Position numbers and translations under genes: made by a program
Source of the DNA: Adineta ricciae
Taxonomy: Eukaryota; Rotifera; Eurotatoria; Adinetida; Adinetidae
Assembly (NCBI GenBank): GCA_905250025.1
Contig: CAJNOJ010000220.1
Span: 99,206 to 163,205 of the forward strand
Length of the DNA stretch: 64,000 nt
Direction: 5' to 3'
In this document: one piece after another, positions 1-10,495 of the stretch
How positions within the stretch are numbered: position 1 is the stretch's first letter
Layout: each line of letters opens with the position of its first letter
Notes under the pieces: model-generated
Database searches by the model: none
Told to the model about the DNA's origin: nothing
What the model saw: only the letters and a program-made list of their open reading frames with translations

Positions 1-2
1 AA

Positions 3-370
3 GAAGCTTTTGGAGGCGACTATGTTGGTCTTGCTTTATATAACATCAAAATAGAAGACATGAAGCGAGGTCAAGTTTTGGCCGAGTCTGGTACTGTCCA
101 TTCGTACACACAATTTGAATCGAGGATTTATGTTCACACCAAAGAGAGGAAGGTGGTCAGCACACACCATTTTTCAACAACTATCGCCCTCAAATACAAG
201 TTCGCTCGACTACTAGTACATCTACTATCCTACTGTCGAGATGATTATGCCCAGTGATGCAATTCTCATTGTTGCTAAACTTGAAACCCCGGTTTTGTTG
301 GGGTGATTTGTTCATTTTCAAATTCGCGAAGGTGGTCATATCATTGCAATTGACATAAACCTTCGTATAA
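3..370 (+). pseudogene. EF-Tu (TUFM-like) C-terminal fragment, frameshifted
   Basis: Translating from base 3 gives the EF-Tu domain 2 pattern GGDYVGLALYNIK..ED..RGQVLA, followed by the domain 3 signature [14 protein letters not shown] +1 shift near base 150 restores [15 protein letters not shown], and another near 235 restores VEMIMPSD. An in-frame TGA near 298 precedes IREGGHIIA. The order matches bacterial and mitochondrial elongation factor Tu, whose domains 2-3 bind aminoacyl-tRNA. At least two frameshifts and one stop show that it is dead. The 5' part lies outside the window, so the GTP-binding domain is not seen. It could be a decayed TUFM duplicate or an acquired bacterial tuf. Confidence 0.75.
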
Positions 371-1460
371 TCCAGTAGTATTAGATATGTTGCATCATGC
401 AATGGCATCACTAACATTCCATGACTTGAATTTACCTTTAGACAGTTGAAATAAATCGGTGAAGGGTTTCTTAAACATTATTATCTCTCACAAAGTTGTC
501 AGAATGGGCGTCATTTCGTCTACATATACAGTCACTGAATATAAATCTCGAAGTTTTTATCCATTCCAGATTTCAGAATATTCAAATTGTAGGAGACATC
601 AAACGATAGTGTTGTCGAAATAATCTACTCCAATGAGTTTCTCCCATTGTTCTAGTGAAGAAAATCGGTGATATTCACATTGCATCTCACTTTACTTTTG
701 TTTACTAGTCAGCTGAAGTCGAGATGAAATTGATCGATCATTGCGACATGCATTGATATAAATGATATTAGCATGAGTAATCATAATTGAAAAAGATAGA
801 CGCGAGCTTTTTGAAAGAAATATTTAATTATACTTCAAACTATATCAATATCAATTCTTGCAATTCAAATCCAATCGTTTCATCAACAACAAGTGGAAAA
901 TTTTCTTGAGCATCTTCTACGGATTTAACGAAATACTGCCTTTTAACATATGAATGACTCTGACAATGGACTTTGTATTTCAATTACTATCATTTTTTTG
1001 TACATGCTCTCTTTACCAGTAAACACGTCAATTAATAATTTATCCTTTGTACTCGTTACAAAAACTCGTGTTCTGTATTATATGTGCGACAAAATTATGG
1101 TGTATAGGACATCATTATCCACTATCAGAATGGCAATAAATCTAGCCTTCACTTTTGTCATTGTGATCATAATAAATGATACAGCTGTCGCAAAAATGAT
1201 AAATGTATATTTGTTGTTTTTTTTTGCATTACAATTTTTCGTCATAAGTAGCGTCGCTCGTTGAATTAGTCTATACTCAAATTTTTTATGTATATAAGAA
1301 TCTCTTATTTCAAACGATCGATAATAGACTATAACGATGACAGAAATATAGTAAGTCATTCGTTTTCAGAAGAGAGAGAGAGGCCTTTAAATAGCTAGTT
1401 AAATATGGTAACTACTTATTATCTACTTTTAATTTAAGATTAAATTAATTAAGATTTAAA
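371..1460. other. No supported gene; AT-rich leader of the orphan-gene unit
   Basis: I see no protein family here. From 1059 onward the sequence recurs after the 2948 join. An open frame at 950-1264 (+) and another at 1078-1359 (-) overlap completely. Both survive in the second copy, so neither can be chosen as coding. The stretch just before 1461 is TA-rich and may hold the promoter of the downstream gene. Confidence 0.5.
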
Positions 1461-2188
1461 ATGCTAAATGATTATTTTAATTGGTTAGAAGATCAATTAC
1501 GGCTGATTGCACACGACGTTTTTCCATCAGATCCAGAGAAATGCGTTCAATTATCTAACATAAATAAATACACTCGACTTTACCTTCGTCGTATTATTAA
1601 AGTTGCCAATGACAAGTATAATTTGAAGGTCACCGATGGGCAACTTGTGCAACTGTTGCATGTATCTCGTAAACAGTTTTCACATTGGATGTATCATGAT
1701 GCTTATGCGGCCAAAGTGTTTCGTCGTGCCCGTTGTCTTTTAAGAGATCTCATAATTATGATGATTTACGAAGATCGTGGCGAACTATCGAAGGAGTATA
1801 TTCCTCAGAAGCCAATTGATCGGCCTAGTAACAGAACTATTGCTGACTGGCAACAACGGACACAACAAATCCGCGAAGAATATCAAAACAAAAATCTCTC
1901 AATAAAAAATTTGAAAGAAGCAGAAGAGTTGATTGATGATATACAAGCCGGATATGACTCTTCGTGGATTTTATGCTATAAAAGCGATAGTGAAGGTGAC
2001 ATCTATGGAGAAAGTGCTCACGACGAAACTCGATTGTCGAACGAAATTGAATTGGAACCCATTGAATTGCTGGCATTGAATGGTGAGTTAGAAACTCTTG
2101 TCACTCATTTCTCAAATATCCTCTAGGACCTGCGATCCCTGTGAACGATGATGAAATGAATGAAATGTTCAACAACATACTTATTTAG
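1461..2188 (+). CDS. Orphan two-exon protein (227 aa), copy in S1
   Basis: I do not recognise this protein. Exon 1 is 1461-2082. A GTGAGT donor and a CTCTAG acceptor enclose a 44-nt intron, and exon 2 is 2127-2188, giving 227 aa. Without splicing the frame stops at 2126, but the spliced version keeps a sensible tail ending NNILI in both copies, which supports the intron. It is soluble and basic in the first 110 residues (Y-L-R-R-I-I-K, RKQFSHWMYHDAYAAKVFRRAR) and acidic and Ser/Glu-rich towards the C-terminus. The layout suggests a small DNA- or RNA-associated protein, which is inference only. It has no signal peptide or membrane span. A 93%-plus similar copy lies at 3348-4066. Confidence 0.6.
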
Positions 2189-2947
2189 TTCGACAAATCA
2201 AACCTTGTATCTTTGTCTAGTATGTATCACTATCAAATGAGAAGTTATGTTTTCAGAGTGCTTATTCTAGACATATCGCATAAATCTTCCATATAAAAGT
2301 TAACAGCGTTTGTGGTCTGTGGAATTCACCTTGATACACGTGCCTTTTACTCATTGTGTCTTGCAAAACTCTTAATTACTAACATTTCCCTTTCTTTTTT
2401 TAGACCAAAAATAGTGGGAATTCAATGTCGACTTTTGTTAGTATTTTTATCTGCTCGTTCTTTCGAGAGAATGACGTTTCACTACTGAGTACAGATTGAT
2501 ACAAAAAAAGTAGAATAAAAAACATTGGCATTTGTTTTTCCGATCGATCATGGAAACATAACTTTGAATTGGTAGGGAAACATCTAGAAAATATTAACAA
2601 AAATCAATTGAAAAACACGTATTGTGTTAGTCCACTATTTTTTGTTTTCTTATTTCCTGTTCTGTCCTTTTGAAAAGTTCTTTTTAATAACCCCAGAAAT
2701 ACATGAGTCACACTTTTTGCATTTCTGTTTAACAAATAAGAAATATTAAATAAAGATAAAAGAACTAAATAAACATCAGTAGTTACAAACCATCTGTAAA
2801 ATTCTTGTCATTTTTGAACATTCCTATCGTTGAAAACACTTATTAGGTCTCATATTCACATTATGAACAGGGAAGCGATGTTATTCATTCAAACGAAGAT
2901 CTTCAGATCGCCATAACTCAACTGGTACAATGTACTGTACATGTTTC
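2189..2947. other. Intergenic, no gene seen
   Basis: AT-rich, with no family match. The open frame on the minus strand at 2400-2600 is short and differs in length in the second copy (4225-4485), which argues against coding. The last 166 bases (2782-2947) are identical to 4889-5054, the start of S3. Confidence 0.5.
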
Positions 2948-2948
2948 N
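2948..2948. other. Single-N scaffold join S1/S2
   Basis: One N separates S1 from S2. S2 restarts 1.9 kb back, with the sequence first seen at 1059. S1's last 166 bases match the start of S3 (4889-5054) exactly, so S1 and S3 look like consecutive pieces of one haplotype and S2 like the other. Confidence 0.9.
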
Positions 2949-4829
2949 ACAAAAACTCGTGTTCTGTATTATATGTGCGACAAAATTATGGTGTATAGGA
3001 CATCATTATCCACTATCAGAATGGCAATAAATCTAGCCTTCACTTTTGTCATTGTGATCATAATAAATGATACAGCTGTCGCAAAAATGATAAATGTATA
3101 TTTGTTGTTTTTTTTTGCATTGCAATTTTTCATCATAAGTAGCGTCGCTCGTTGAATTAGTATATACTCAAATTTTTTATGTATATAAGAATCTCTTATT
3201 TCAAATGATCGATAATAGACTATTACAATGAAAGAAATATAGTAAATCATTCGTTTTCAGAAGAGAGAGACCTTTCAATAGCTAGTTAAATATGGTAACT
3301 ACTTATTTTCTACTTTTAATTTAAGATTAAATTAATTAAGATTTAAAATGCTAAATGATTATTTTAATTGGTTAGAAGATCAATTACGACTGATTGCACA
3401 CGACGTTTTTCCATCAGATCCAGAGAAATGCGTTCAATTATCTAACATGAATAAATACACTCGACTTTACCTTCGTCGTATTATTAAAGTTGCCAATGAC
3501 AAGTATAATTTGAAGGTCACCGATGGGCAACTTGTGCGACTGTTGCATGTATCTCGTAAACAGTTTTCACAGTGGATGTATCATGATGCTTATGCGGCCA
3601 AAGTGTTTCGTCGTGCCCGTTGTCTTTTAAGGGATCTCATAATTATGATGATTTACGAAGATCGTGGTGAATTATCGAAGGAGTATAGTCCTCAGAAGCC
3701 AATTGATCGGCCTAGTAACAGAACTATTGCTGACTGGCAACAACGGACGCAACAAATCCGCGAAGAATATCAAAACAAAAATCTCTCAATAAAAAATTTG
3801 AAAGAAGCAGAAGAGTTGATTGATGATATACACGCCGGATATGACCCTTCATGGAGTTCATGCTATAAAAGCGATAGTGAAGGTGACATCTATGGAGAAA
3901 GTGCTCACGACGAAACTCGAGTGTCGAACGAAAATGAATTGGAACCCATTGAATTGCTGGCATTGAATGGTGAGTTAGAAACTCTTCTCATTCATTTCTC
4001 AAATACCGTCTAGGACCCGCGATCCCTGTGAACGATAATGAAATGTTCAACAACATGCTTATTTAGTTCGACAAATCAAACCTTGTATCTTTGTCTAGTA
4101 TGTATCACTATCAAATGAGAAGTTATATTTTCAGAGTGCTTATTGTAGACATATCGCATAAATCTTCCATATAAAAGTTAACAGCGTTTGTGGTCTGTGG
4201 AATTCACCTTGATACACGTACCTTTTACTCATTGTGTCTTGCAAAACTCTTAATTACTAACATTTCCCTTTCTTCTTTTTTTTTTGAAACCAAAAATAGT
4301 GGGAATTCAATGTCGACTTTTGTTAGTATTTTTATCTGCTCGTTCTTTCGAGAGAATGACGTTTCACTACTGAATACAGATTGATACAAAAAAAGTAGAA
4401 TAAAAAACATTGGTATTTGTTTTTCCGATCGATCATGGAAACATAACTTTGAATTGGAAGGGAAACATCTAGAAAATATTAACAAAAATCAATTGAAAAA
4501 CACGCATTATGTTAATCCACTATTTTTTGTTTTCTTATTTCCTGTTCTGTCCTTTTGAAAAGTTCTTTTTAATAAGCCCAGAAATACATGAGTCACACCT
4601 TTTACATTTCTGTTTAACAAATAAGAAATATTAAATAAAGAGAAAAGAACTAAATAAACATCAGTGGTTACAAACCATCTGTAAAATTCTTGTCATTTTT
4701 GAACATTCCTATCGTTGAAAACACTTATTAGGTCTCATATTCACATTATGAACAGGGAAGCGATGTTATTCATTCAAACGAAGATCTTCAAATCGCCATA
4801 ACTCAACTGGTACAATGTACTGTACATGT
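2949..4829. repeat. Duplicated block A, second copy
   Basis: This is the counterpart of 1059-2947, diverging by a few percent with small indels such as a longer T-run near 4275. It continues past the end of the first copy into the sequence at 4830-4887, which reappears at 5055-5110. Confidence 0.9.
3348..4066 (+). CDS. Orphan two-exon protein (224 aa), copy in S2
   Basis: This is the second copy of the gene at 1461-2188. Exon 1 is 3348-3969, the intron is 3970-4013 (GTGAGT...CGTCTAG), and exon 2 is 4014-4066. Splicing keeps the frame and gives 224 aa. Relative to the first copy, exon 2 lacks 9 nt (three codons, in frame). Exon 1 differs by about a dozen substitutions, several synonymous. Preservation of the frame, the splice sites and a triplet-sized indel suggests that both copies are under protein-level constraint. 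Function is unknown. It probably represents the other allele rather than a second locus. Confidence 0.6.
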
Positions 4830-4887
4830 TTCAGCCGAGATATTTTGTTAATAAAGATCGCGTTGCAAGAACGAACCACTGTTTTAC
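4067..4887. other. Intergenic, no gene seen
   Basis: The S2 counterpart of 2189-2947. No conserved coding frame is seen. Confidence 0.5.
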
Positions 4888-4888
4888 N
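4888..4888. other. Single-N scaffold join S2/S3
   Basis: S3 starts by repeating about 220 bases of the S2 end (4669-4887). Where S2 carries private bases (GTGGTT at 4667, TTCAAATCG at 4787), S3 carries the S1 bases. S3 is therefore the continuation of S1. Confidence 0.9.
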
Positions 4889-5054
4889 GTTACAAACCAT
4901 CTGTAAAATTCTTGTCATTTTTGAACATTCCTATCGTTGAAAACACTTATTAGGTCTCATATTCACATTATGAACAGGGAAGCGATGTTATTCATTCAAA
5001 CGAAGATCTTCAGATCGCCATAACTCAACTGGTACAATGTACTGTACATGTTTC

Positions 5055-5573
5055 AGCCGAGATATTTTGTTAATAAAGATTGCGTTGCAAGAACGAACCA
5101 CTGTTTTACATTTAGATTCATTGCGGACACTAGAAAACAATCGATATAATTGCCAAATTAAACTCATCGTTCAACATGATCAAATTACGAATAAGCATAT
5201 CAAATTCTTGGTTTTGACTGTCTTCGTCATCATTAGTTCTAAAAGTAAAATATTGTTCGAATATATATACCACATGGTAAACCTCTTCGCGAAAAATGTC
5301 ACGGAGTTTAGAAATAGAGAATTTGTACTTGTTAATATGCACAAATGTTCTTGTCTTATTGTAAATGATATAAATAGAAAGAGAACTAATGCATTTGTGT
5401 GTACAGTGGGGAATAATCACATTTCCTATGCGCATTACGTATTGAAGAGCAAATTGTACCTTTTCACACGACTTTTTTATTGGTTTTATACGAAAAGTTT
5501 TCCCGTCAAAAGTAAGTGCTAGAGTAAACAGTAACTTTGTCATTCACATCAATTTCTTTTCATAGGGATACTA
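5055..5573. other. Upstream region of the urea carboxylase pseudogene, first copy
   Basis: Frames are open on both strands (about 5037-5522 + and 5130-5543 -) and both persist in the second copy, so neither is supported as coding. The stretch just before 5574 keeps TTTCATAGGGATACTAAT, the point from which the biotin-carboxylase-like reading begins, and may hold its promoter or a splice acceptor. Confidence 0.4.
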
Positions 5574-8020
5574 ATGTGTTCAAAGCCGTATTTATTGCTA
5601 ATCTTGGTGAGATTGTTATGCGTGTTGCTCTTATACTTTATGTCGACTAAGAATTGAAAGCATCGGAATTTATTCCGGAGCCGATCGTTACTCTGGTCAT
5701 GTCATAGCCGTTGATCGCGCAATTGAATTAAAAGGTGCTCCATCGGGCGAATTCTATCTACACGGTGATTTGATTATTGAATTAGCAAATAAGAAAAGAG
5801 TAGACGCCATTTTCCCCGGTTATGGATTCTTATCTGAGAATGCGGATTTCGCTCGAAGTTGTGAATCAGCTGGTCTTTGTTTTATTGATCTGACACCCAA
5901 AAGAATTCATCAACTCAGCCTTAAACAACATTGCTTATCAATTAGCATTCGAAGTCAATCTACTGCTCTTACCACGCACGGGTCTCTTATCTGATCTATA
6001 GAAGAAGGGAAAAGAGAAGCGTCAATCATCGGATATCCAGTTATGTTAAAAAGTACTGCAGGTTGAGGTGGTAAAGGTATGGTACGGTGTTCCACCAATG
6101 AAAAAGTACGTCGAGCAGGAAAGAAATTCCTAAAAAATGATGGTATTTATCTTGAACGCCTTGTTGATAATGCTCGTCATATTGAAATTCAAATCTTTGG
6201 AGACGGTCAAGGTCATGTCATAGGGCTTAGTGAACGTGACTGTTCTTTACAACGTCGACATCAGAAAATCGTTAAGGAAGTACCAGCGTCGAACCTATCC
6301 GATGATAATCGTTCATGTCTTCAAGATGCAGCTATTCGACTTGGTTCTTTGATAAGATATCGTTCAGCTGGTACTGTTGAATTTGTTTACGATAGAGATT
6401 CAAATGAAATCTATTTTCTCGAAGTTAACTGTCGTTTACAAGTAAAACATTCCTTTTCATTTCTCCGTTTTTCATCCTTGTCGGTCATTTCAGGTCGAAC
6501 ATTCGGTTACCGAAGCCACTCTTCTGCAGCAGGACTCGAGTGTACGCTAATTGGACCAACATTTGTTCTGGGAAAATTCGGCGGCTATGCCGGTCGACTA
6601 ATAAAATCAGGCGATACTTTACATATCGACTCATCAATCTCACATGAAATCCCAGCAAATGTCTCGAAACCAATCATTCCAACTTATCCAAACATTGACA
6701 GTGACGAAGAATGGTAAATTGCTGTTCTATATGGTCCACATGGCACATCTGACTTCTTCACGTCCGACTTTATTGATGAGTTTTTTTCAACTTCTTGAAA
6801 TTCGTCTACTAGGACCAACACCCACGTGGTCTCGCACAAATGACGGTGATGCTGGTTTACATCCTTCCAATATCCATGATTGCCAATATGCTATTGGAAG
6901 TATCAAATTCAGTTCTCTCCAATTACGTTTGATCAAACATTGAAATTGGAAAAACAACAAGATGAACTCATTTCAACGTTGACATCTTCATCTGATCTGT
7001 CATTTCCAGCAGCAAAACAATCATTTCAGTGTATTGTAGAAGAATTGGAAGAGACAGAAGACCAAGGTGATCATTACATTCTTATCGAATACGGGTCGAT
7101 GAATCTCGATTTACACGATCGATTTCTCGTTCATTGTCTTATGAAACAAATCCAATCGACGGAATTTTCGAGTTATCACCTGGTGTCCGCTCTCTTCAAG
7201 TTAGATTTGACAGCCGAATAATTCATCAAAAAAGAATTGATTAAAAATCTGCTTCATATTGAACAATCGTTAACATCAAATGATCAAAATTAATGTGTTC
7301 AGAGTCGAATTGTTCGTCTACCATTAACGTTCGAAGATTCTGCTACACTCGACGCCGTCCAACACTACCAACAAACCTTCCGCCATTGCGCACCTTGGTT
7401 ACCGAATAACGTTGACTTATATGTGCATCTATGGAATGGGATTCACCTGGAGGCTATCAATTAGTTGGACAGACTTTACTTATTTAGAACGCTTTCGTAC
7501 GAAATCAATCGCTCAAGGATAAAAATCCTTGCCTGCTAAGATTTTTCGATCAAGTCAGATTTTATCCTGTTGATGAACATGAACTTGAAATTCAACGTCA
7601 GGCTTTTCAAGACGGACGGTTGCAGATTGGAATTGTAGAAGATAATGAATTGGATTTGAATAAATATAGGTGATTCTTTCAAAATGAATCTCAGAGTATA
7701 TCAAATTTCCTCGAAAAACGTGATGAAGCTTTTAATAAGGAATTTTCTCTTTGGAAAAATGGTTTCGAAGCTCAAAACGATCACGATTCAGAAGTCAATG
7801 ACGAAATACCAGATGACGATGGAGTTACAAAACTCATTCGTTCTGATGTTTGTAGAAATGTTTGGAAATTATTAGTTGAGGAAAATGCTGAAGTGAAAGT
7901 TGATTCGCCTTTAATCATTACTCGAAGCCATGACAATGGAATTAGCAATTCGTTCACCGGTCAATGGAATGGTCCAATCAATTCACTGCCATCTTGGACA
8001 GTTCATCACAACAAATGATA
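5574..8020 (+). pseudogene. Urea carboxylase (biotin-dependent), decayed, copy in S3
   Basis: Urea carboxylase converts urea to allophanate with ATP, bicarbonate and biotin. The pieces appear in the expected order. The biotin-carboxylase N-domain reads FKAVFIANLGEI..., then GYGFLSENADFA. The ATP-grasp part reads GYPVMLKSTAG, HIEIQIFGDGQG and ERDCSLQRRHQKIV. A KipA/AHS2-like part reads [18 protein letters not shown], a KipI/AHS1-like part reads DHYILIEYGSMNLDLHDRF, and last comes a biotinyl-like tail VWKLLVEENAEVKVDSPL. Breaks include a GTG at the start, TAG at 5999, TGA at 6064 inside the ATP-grasp glycine loop, frame changes near 6700-6900 and 7220-7680, and a 114-bp deletion at 6902. The biotin lysine position is Asp. 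At about 2.4 kb it is shorter than an intact gene (about 3.6 kb). Animals normally lack this enzyme, so acquisition from bacteria or fungi is likely. Confidence 0.85.
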
Positions 8021-8084
8021 TTCTCTTAAAGATCAAACCTTTGTAATTTTTTATTTTTCATACGACTCCAACGAGCAAGAATTA

Positions 8085-9948
8085 TCATTCATCGTGTTCA
8101 CATTGATTGACTAAAGTATGAAAAAGCGTCGTTTGACCCTCTTTGTGTTCATGAAACTGTGGATTGGGAAACTTTCGAAACAGATGATTTCGTATGAGTA
8201 TGTTAATAACCATGAGTGATAACATAGGTGGCATCATCATGAAAGATATCGTCAATGCTTGGAATCGCAAGTTCAATGTCGTGGGCGTGATAATTGTGAT
8301 ACGGCGAATAAATGGCAACCAGAGACAATGAAAGCTTTGACACAAGTGAAAGAGAATCGCATTCACAGTAAACAAGAAAGTCACGTAGAAACTGAGGTAA
8401 TACAAAGATGCTGTTGGAGACAGGGCTAAGGATTTCATAACTTGGTTGGAAGACAACCAGATTGTCGTGTTTTTCAGGCTAAAGACAAGCCATACTGTCA
8501 AAGCGATAAGCACAGTGACGAGAAATGAACCGAAAACACAAACACCAACTATGAGAACGTAAGCATCGTGCGCTGAATTGAAGAGCGTGAGCTGCCATCG
8601 CCATTCATCCGTAGGACGGTACATATTGGCGAAGATAACCAATAGTAAGATCATCATTAACAACCACCATAAGCCAGTGATTATCAAGGCAAATATGAAA
8701 AATATTCGATGCACACGTTGAACATAAGTAGATACAGATTTGCCTTCAGTCATGTTTCTTGTGAAACAGCGATTCAGTAAGAGCCCTGTCGATGGTAATA
8801 GTGCACAAAAATTAAGAAAAGTGGACCGGTGGAAAACGATGCATATTGCTAGAATGCCAAAGATACCAACGAACAAACCGAAGATAAAATTTCTCATCAT
8901 GATATACGTAATGCGATGCATTTTGGAGACTTCAATGAGCTTAGAGAGCGCGTTAATATTACTGTTGAGTACGGTAATATTGATATTCTTTTCCATCGCG
9001 TCGGCGAGTAGTGAATGGTACTGCGACTCTAATGATGATTGATTCCACTGCTTCAGCAGAGCTTTTACCAATGATTGTTTCTGCTTGAACAAATCAAAAT
9101 ATAGATAGTGCCATTTCGATGCAGGGACAAGAGCAGAAACGAGAGGAGAAATGAAAGTTCCTTCACTCTGACGTGGTACTGGTGCACCTAGAAGACCAGC
9201 AATGGTTGTGGCTATGTCGACTGTGTCAAACGTGGAATAAACAGGCAACAAATTCTTCGCAGAAGCCAGTAGAGAATCTTTTACATAGACGATGAGAGGA
9301 ACAGTCATCAACACATCTGCATTACCACCATGTCCACCAGCTTTGACATGTCCATGATCACTTGTGATGATAAATACGGTGCGAGTCTGTGTCATTGCGT
9401 CTAGTGTAGTGATGGCATTGATACCTTCACGCACAAACATCACCTTATCGTCAATAGCTGATTGTGTCTGCGATGATTGAGGTCCAAATGAATGAGATTC
9501 ACCATCAATATCACCGTAATAAGACAGGAACAAATCATAATCGAATTGAATGATATCCATCGATCCATTCGATCGACGTACCACTGTTTGACTATTAATT
9601 GCAGCATGGAATCGTTGATTGTAAGCAATGTCCTTGTTACGATCACTGTGACCGTGCGTATAGAATGCGTCGCCAAAATTGTGCGTTAATGTAGGACTAG
9701 TACCATCTCCATAAAATGGAGTCAGATGACCATTGAGTAGAATAGACCACCATCCATCACCACTAAGTCCGTTTTTCATTCCGACACTCATCACCGAAGT
9801 AAAGATGGAGTCGAACGTATACGGTGTTAAATCATCATTGCCTACACGACCATGCAATGATGGCCTAGCACCAGTGATGAGACTCTGCCAATTCGGAACG
9901 GATACAGTTGGGAATTGAGTGGACATTTTCAATAACAGAGAATCTGAT
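8085..9948 (-). CDS. Membrane phosphodiesterase / GPI-EtnP-transferase-like, partial copy in S3
   Basis: This is the C-terminal 620 or so residues of the gene seen complete at 13143-15458. Its 5' end is cut by the join at 9949. It keeps the nucleophile motif FPTVSVPNW, the metal-site motifs DIDGESH and SDHGH..GGHGG, and the multi-span C-terminal half. It shows no stops or frameshifts. Substitutions against the S4 copy are mostly conservative. It lacks the N-terminal membrane segment and the DGLRFDA metal motif only because the segment ends here. It is probably the other allele, not a second gene. Confidence 0.85.
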
Positions 9949-9949
9949 N
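9949..9949. other. Single-N scaffold join S3/S4
   Basis: S4 restarts about 4.9 kb back in the shared order. Its first 100 or so bases resemble the S2 end (about 4789-4887) apart from three or four differences in its first 45 bases, consistent with S4 continuing S2's haplotype with contig-end noise. Confidence 0.9.
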
Positions 9950-10495
9950 TAAAATCGCCATAACACAACTGGTACAATGTACTGTAAATGTGTCAGCCGA
10001 GATATTTTGTTAATAAAGATCGCGTTGCAAGAACGAACCACTGTTTTACATTTAGATTCATTGCGGACACTAGAAAACAATCGATATAATTGCCAAATTA
10101 AACCCATCGTTCAACATGATCAAATTCTTGGTTTTGACTGTCTTCGTCCTCATTAGTTCTAAAAGTAAAATATTGTTCGAATATATATACCACATGGTAA
10201 GCCTCTTCGCGAAAAATGTCATGGAGTTTAGAAATAGAGAATTTGTACTTGTTAATATGCACAAACGTTCTTGTTTTATTGTAAACGAGATAAATAGAAA
10301 GAGATCCAATGCATTTGTGTGTACAGTGGGGAATAATCACATTTCCTATGCGCATTACGTATTGAAGAGCAAATTGTACCTTTTCACACGATTTTTTTAT
10401 TGGTTTTATACGAAAATTTTTCCCGTCAAAAGTAAGTGCTAGAATAAACAGTAACTTTGTCATTCGCGTCAATTTCTTTTCATAGGGATACTAAT
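9950..10495. other. Upstream region of the urea carboxylase pseudogene, second copy
   Basis: This repeats 5012-5573, with a 16-base loss near 10128 relative to the first copy that shifts one of the overlapping open frames. That argues against coding. Confidence 0.45.

Larger units (their letters stand above)
1059..2947. repeat. Duplicated block A, first copy (pairs with 2949-4829)
   Basis: The sequence from ACAAAAACTCGTGTTCTG at 1059 to the join at 2948 recurs from 2949 to about 4829, with scattered substitutions and small indels. It includes the orphan gene and its downstream non-coding part. The copy boundary coincides exactly with the single N, so an allelic copy misplaced in the scaffold is more likely than a tandem duplication. 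Confidence 0.9.
5012..9948. repeat. Duplicated block B, first copy (pairs with 9952-15006)
   Basis: This is the longest overlap, about 4.9 kb, covering the urea carboxylase pseudogene and most of the phosphodiesterase-like gene. The copies are collinear with a few percent substitutions, several small indels and one 114-bp deletion (at 6902 in this copy). Over the last 220 bases (9729-9948) this copy equals the S4 copy exactly. Confidence 0.9.

Noticed and set aside
1078-1359. 93-codon minus-strand frame, also at 2969-3250
   Set aside because: Conserved between copies, but so is the antisense frame. Allelic copies conserve everything, so this is not evidence of coding.
5037-5543. Overlapping open frames of 130-160 codons on both strands, repeated at 10098-10472
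   Set aside because: No family features, and both strands are equally open. The second copy has a 16-base loss that shifts the start of one frame. They are treated as non-coding.
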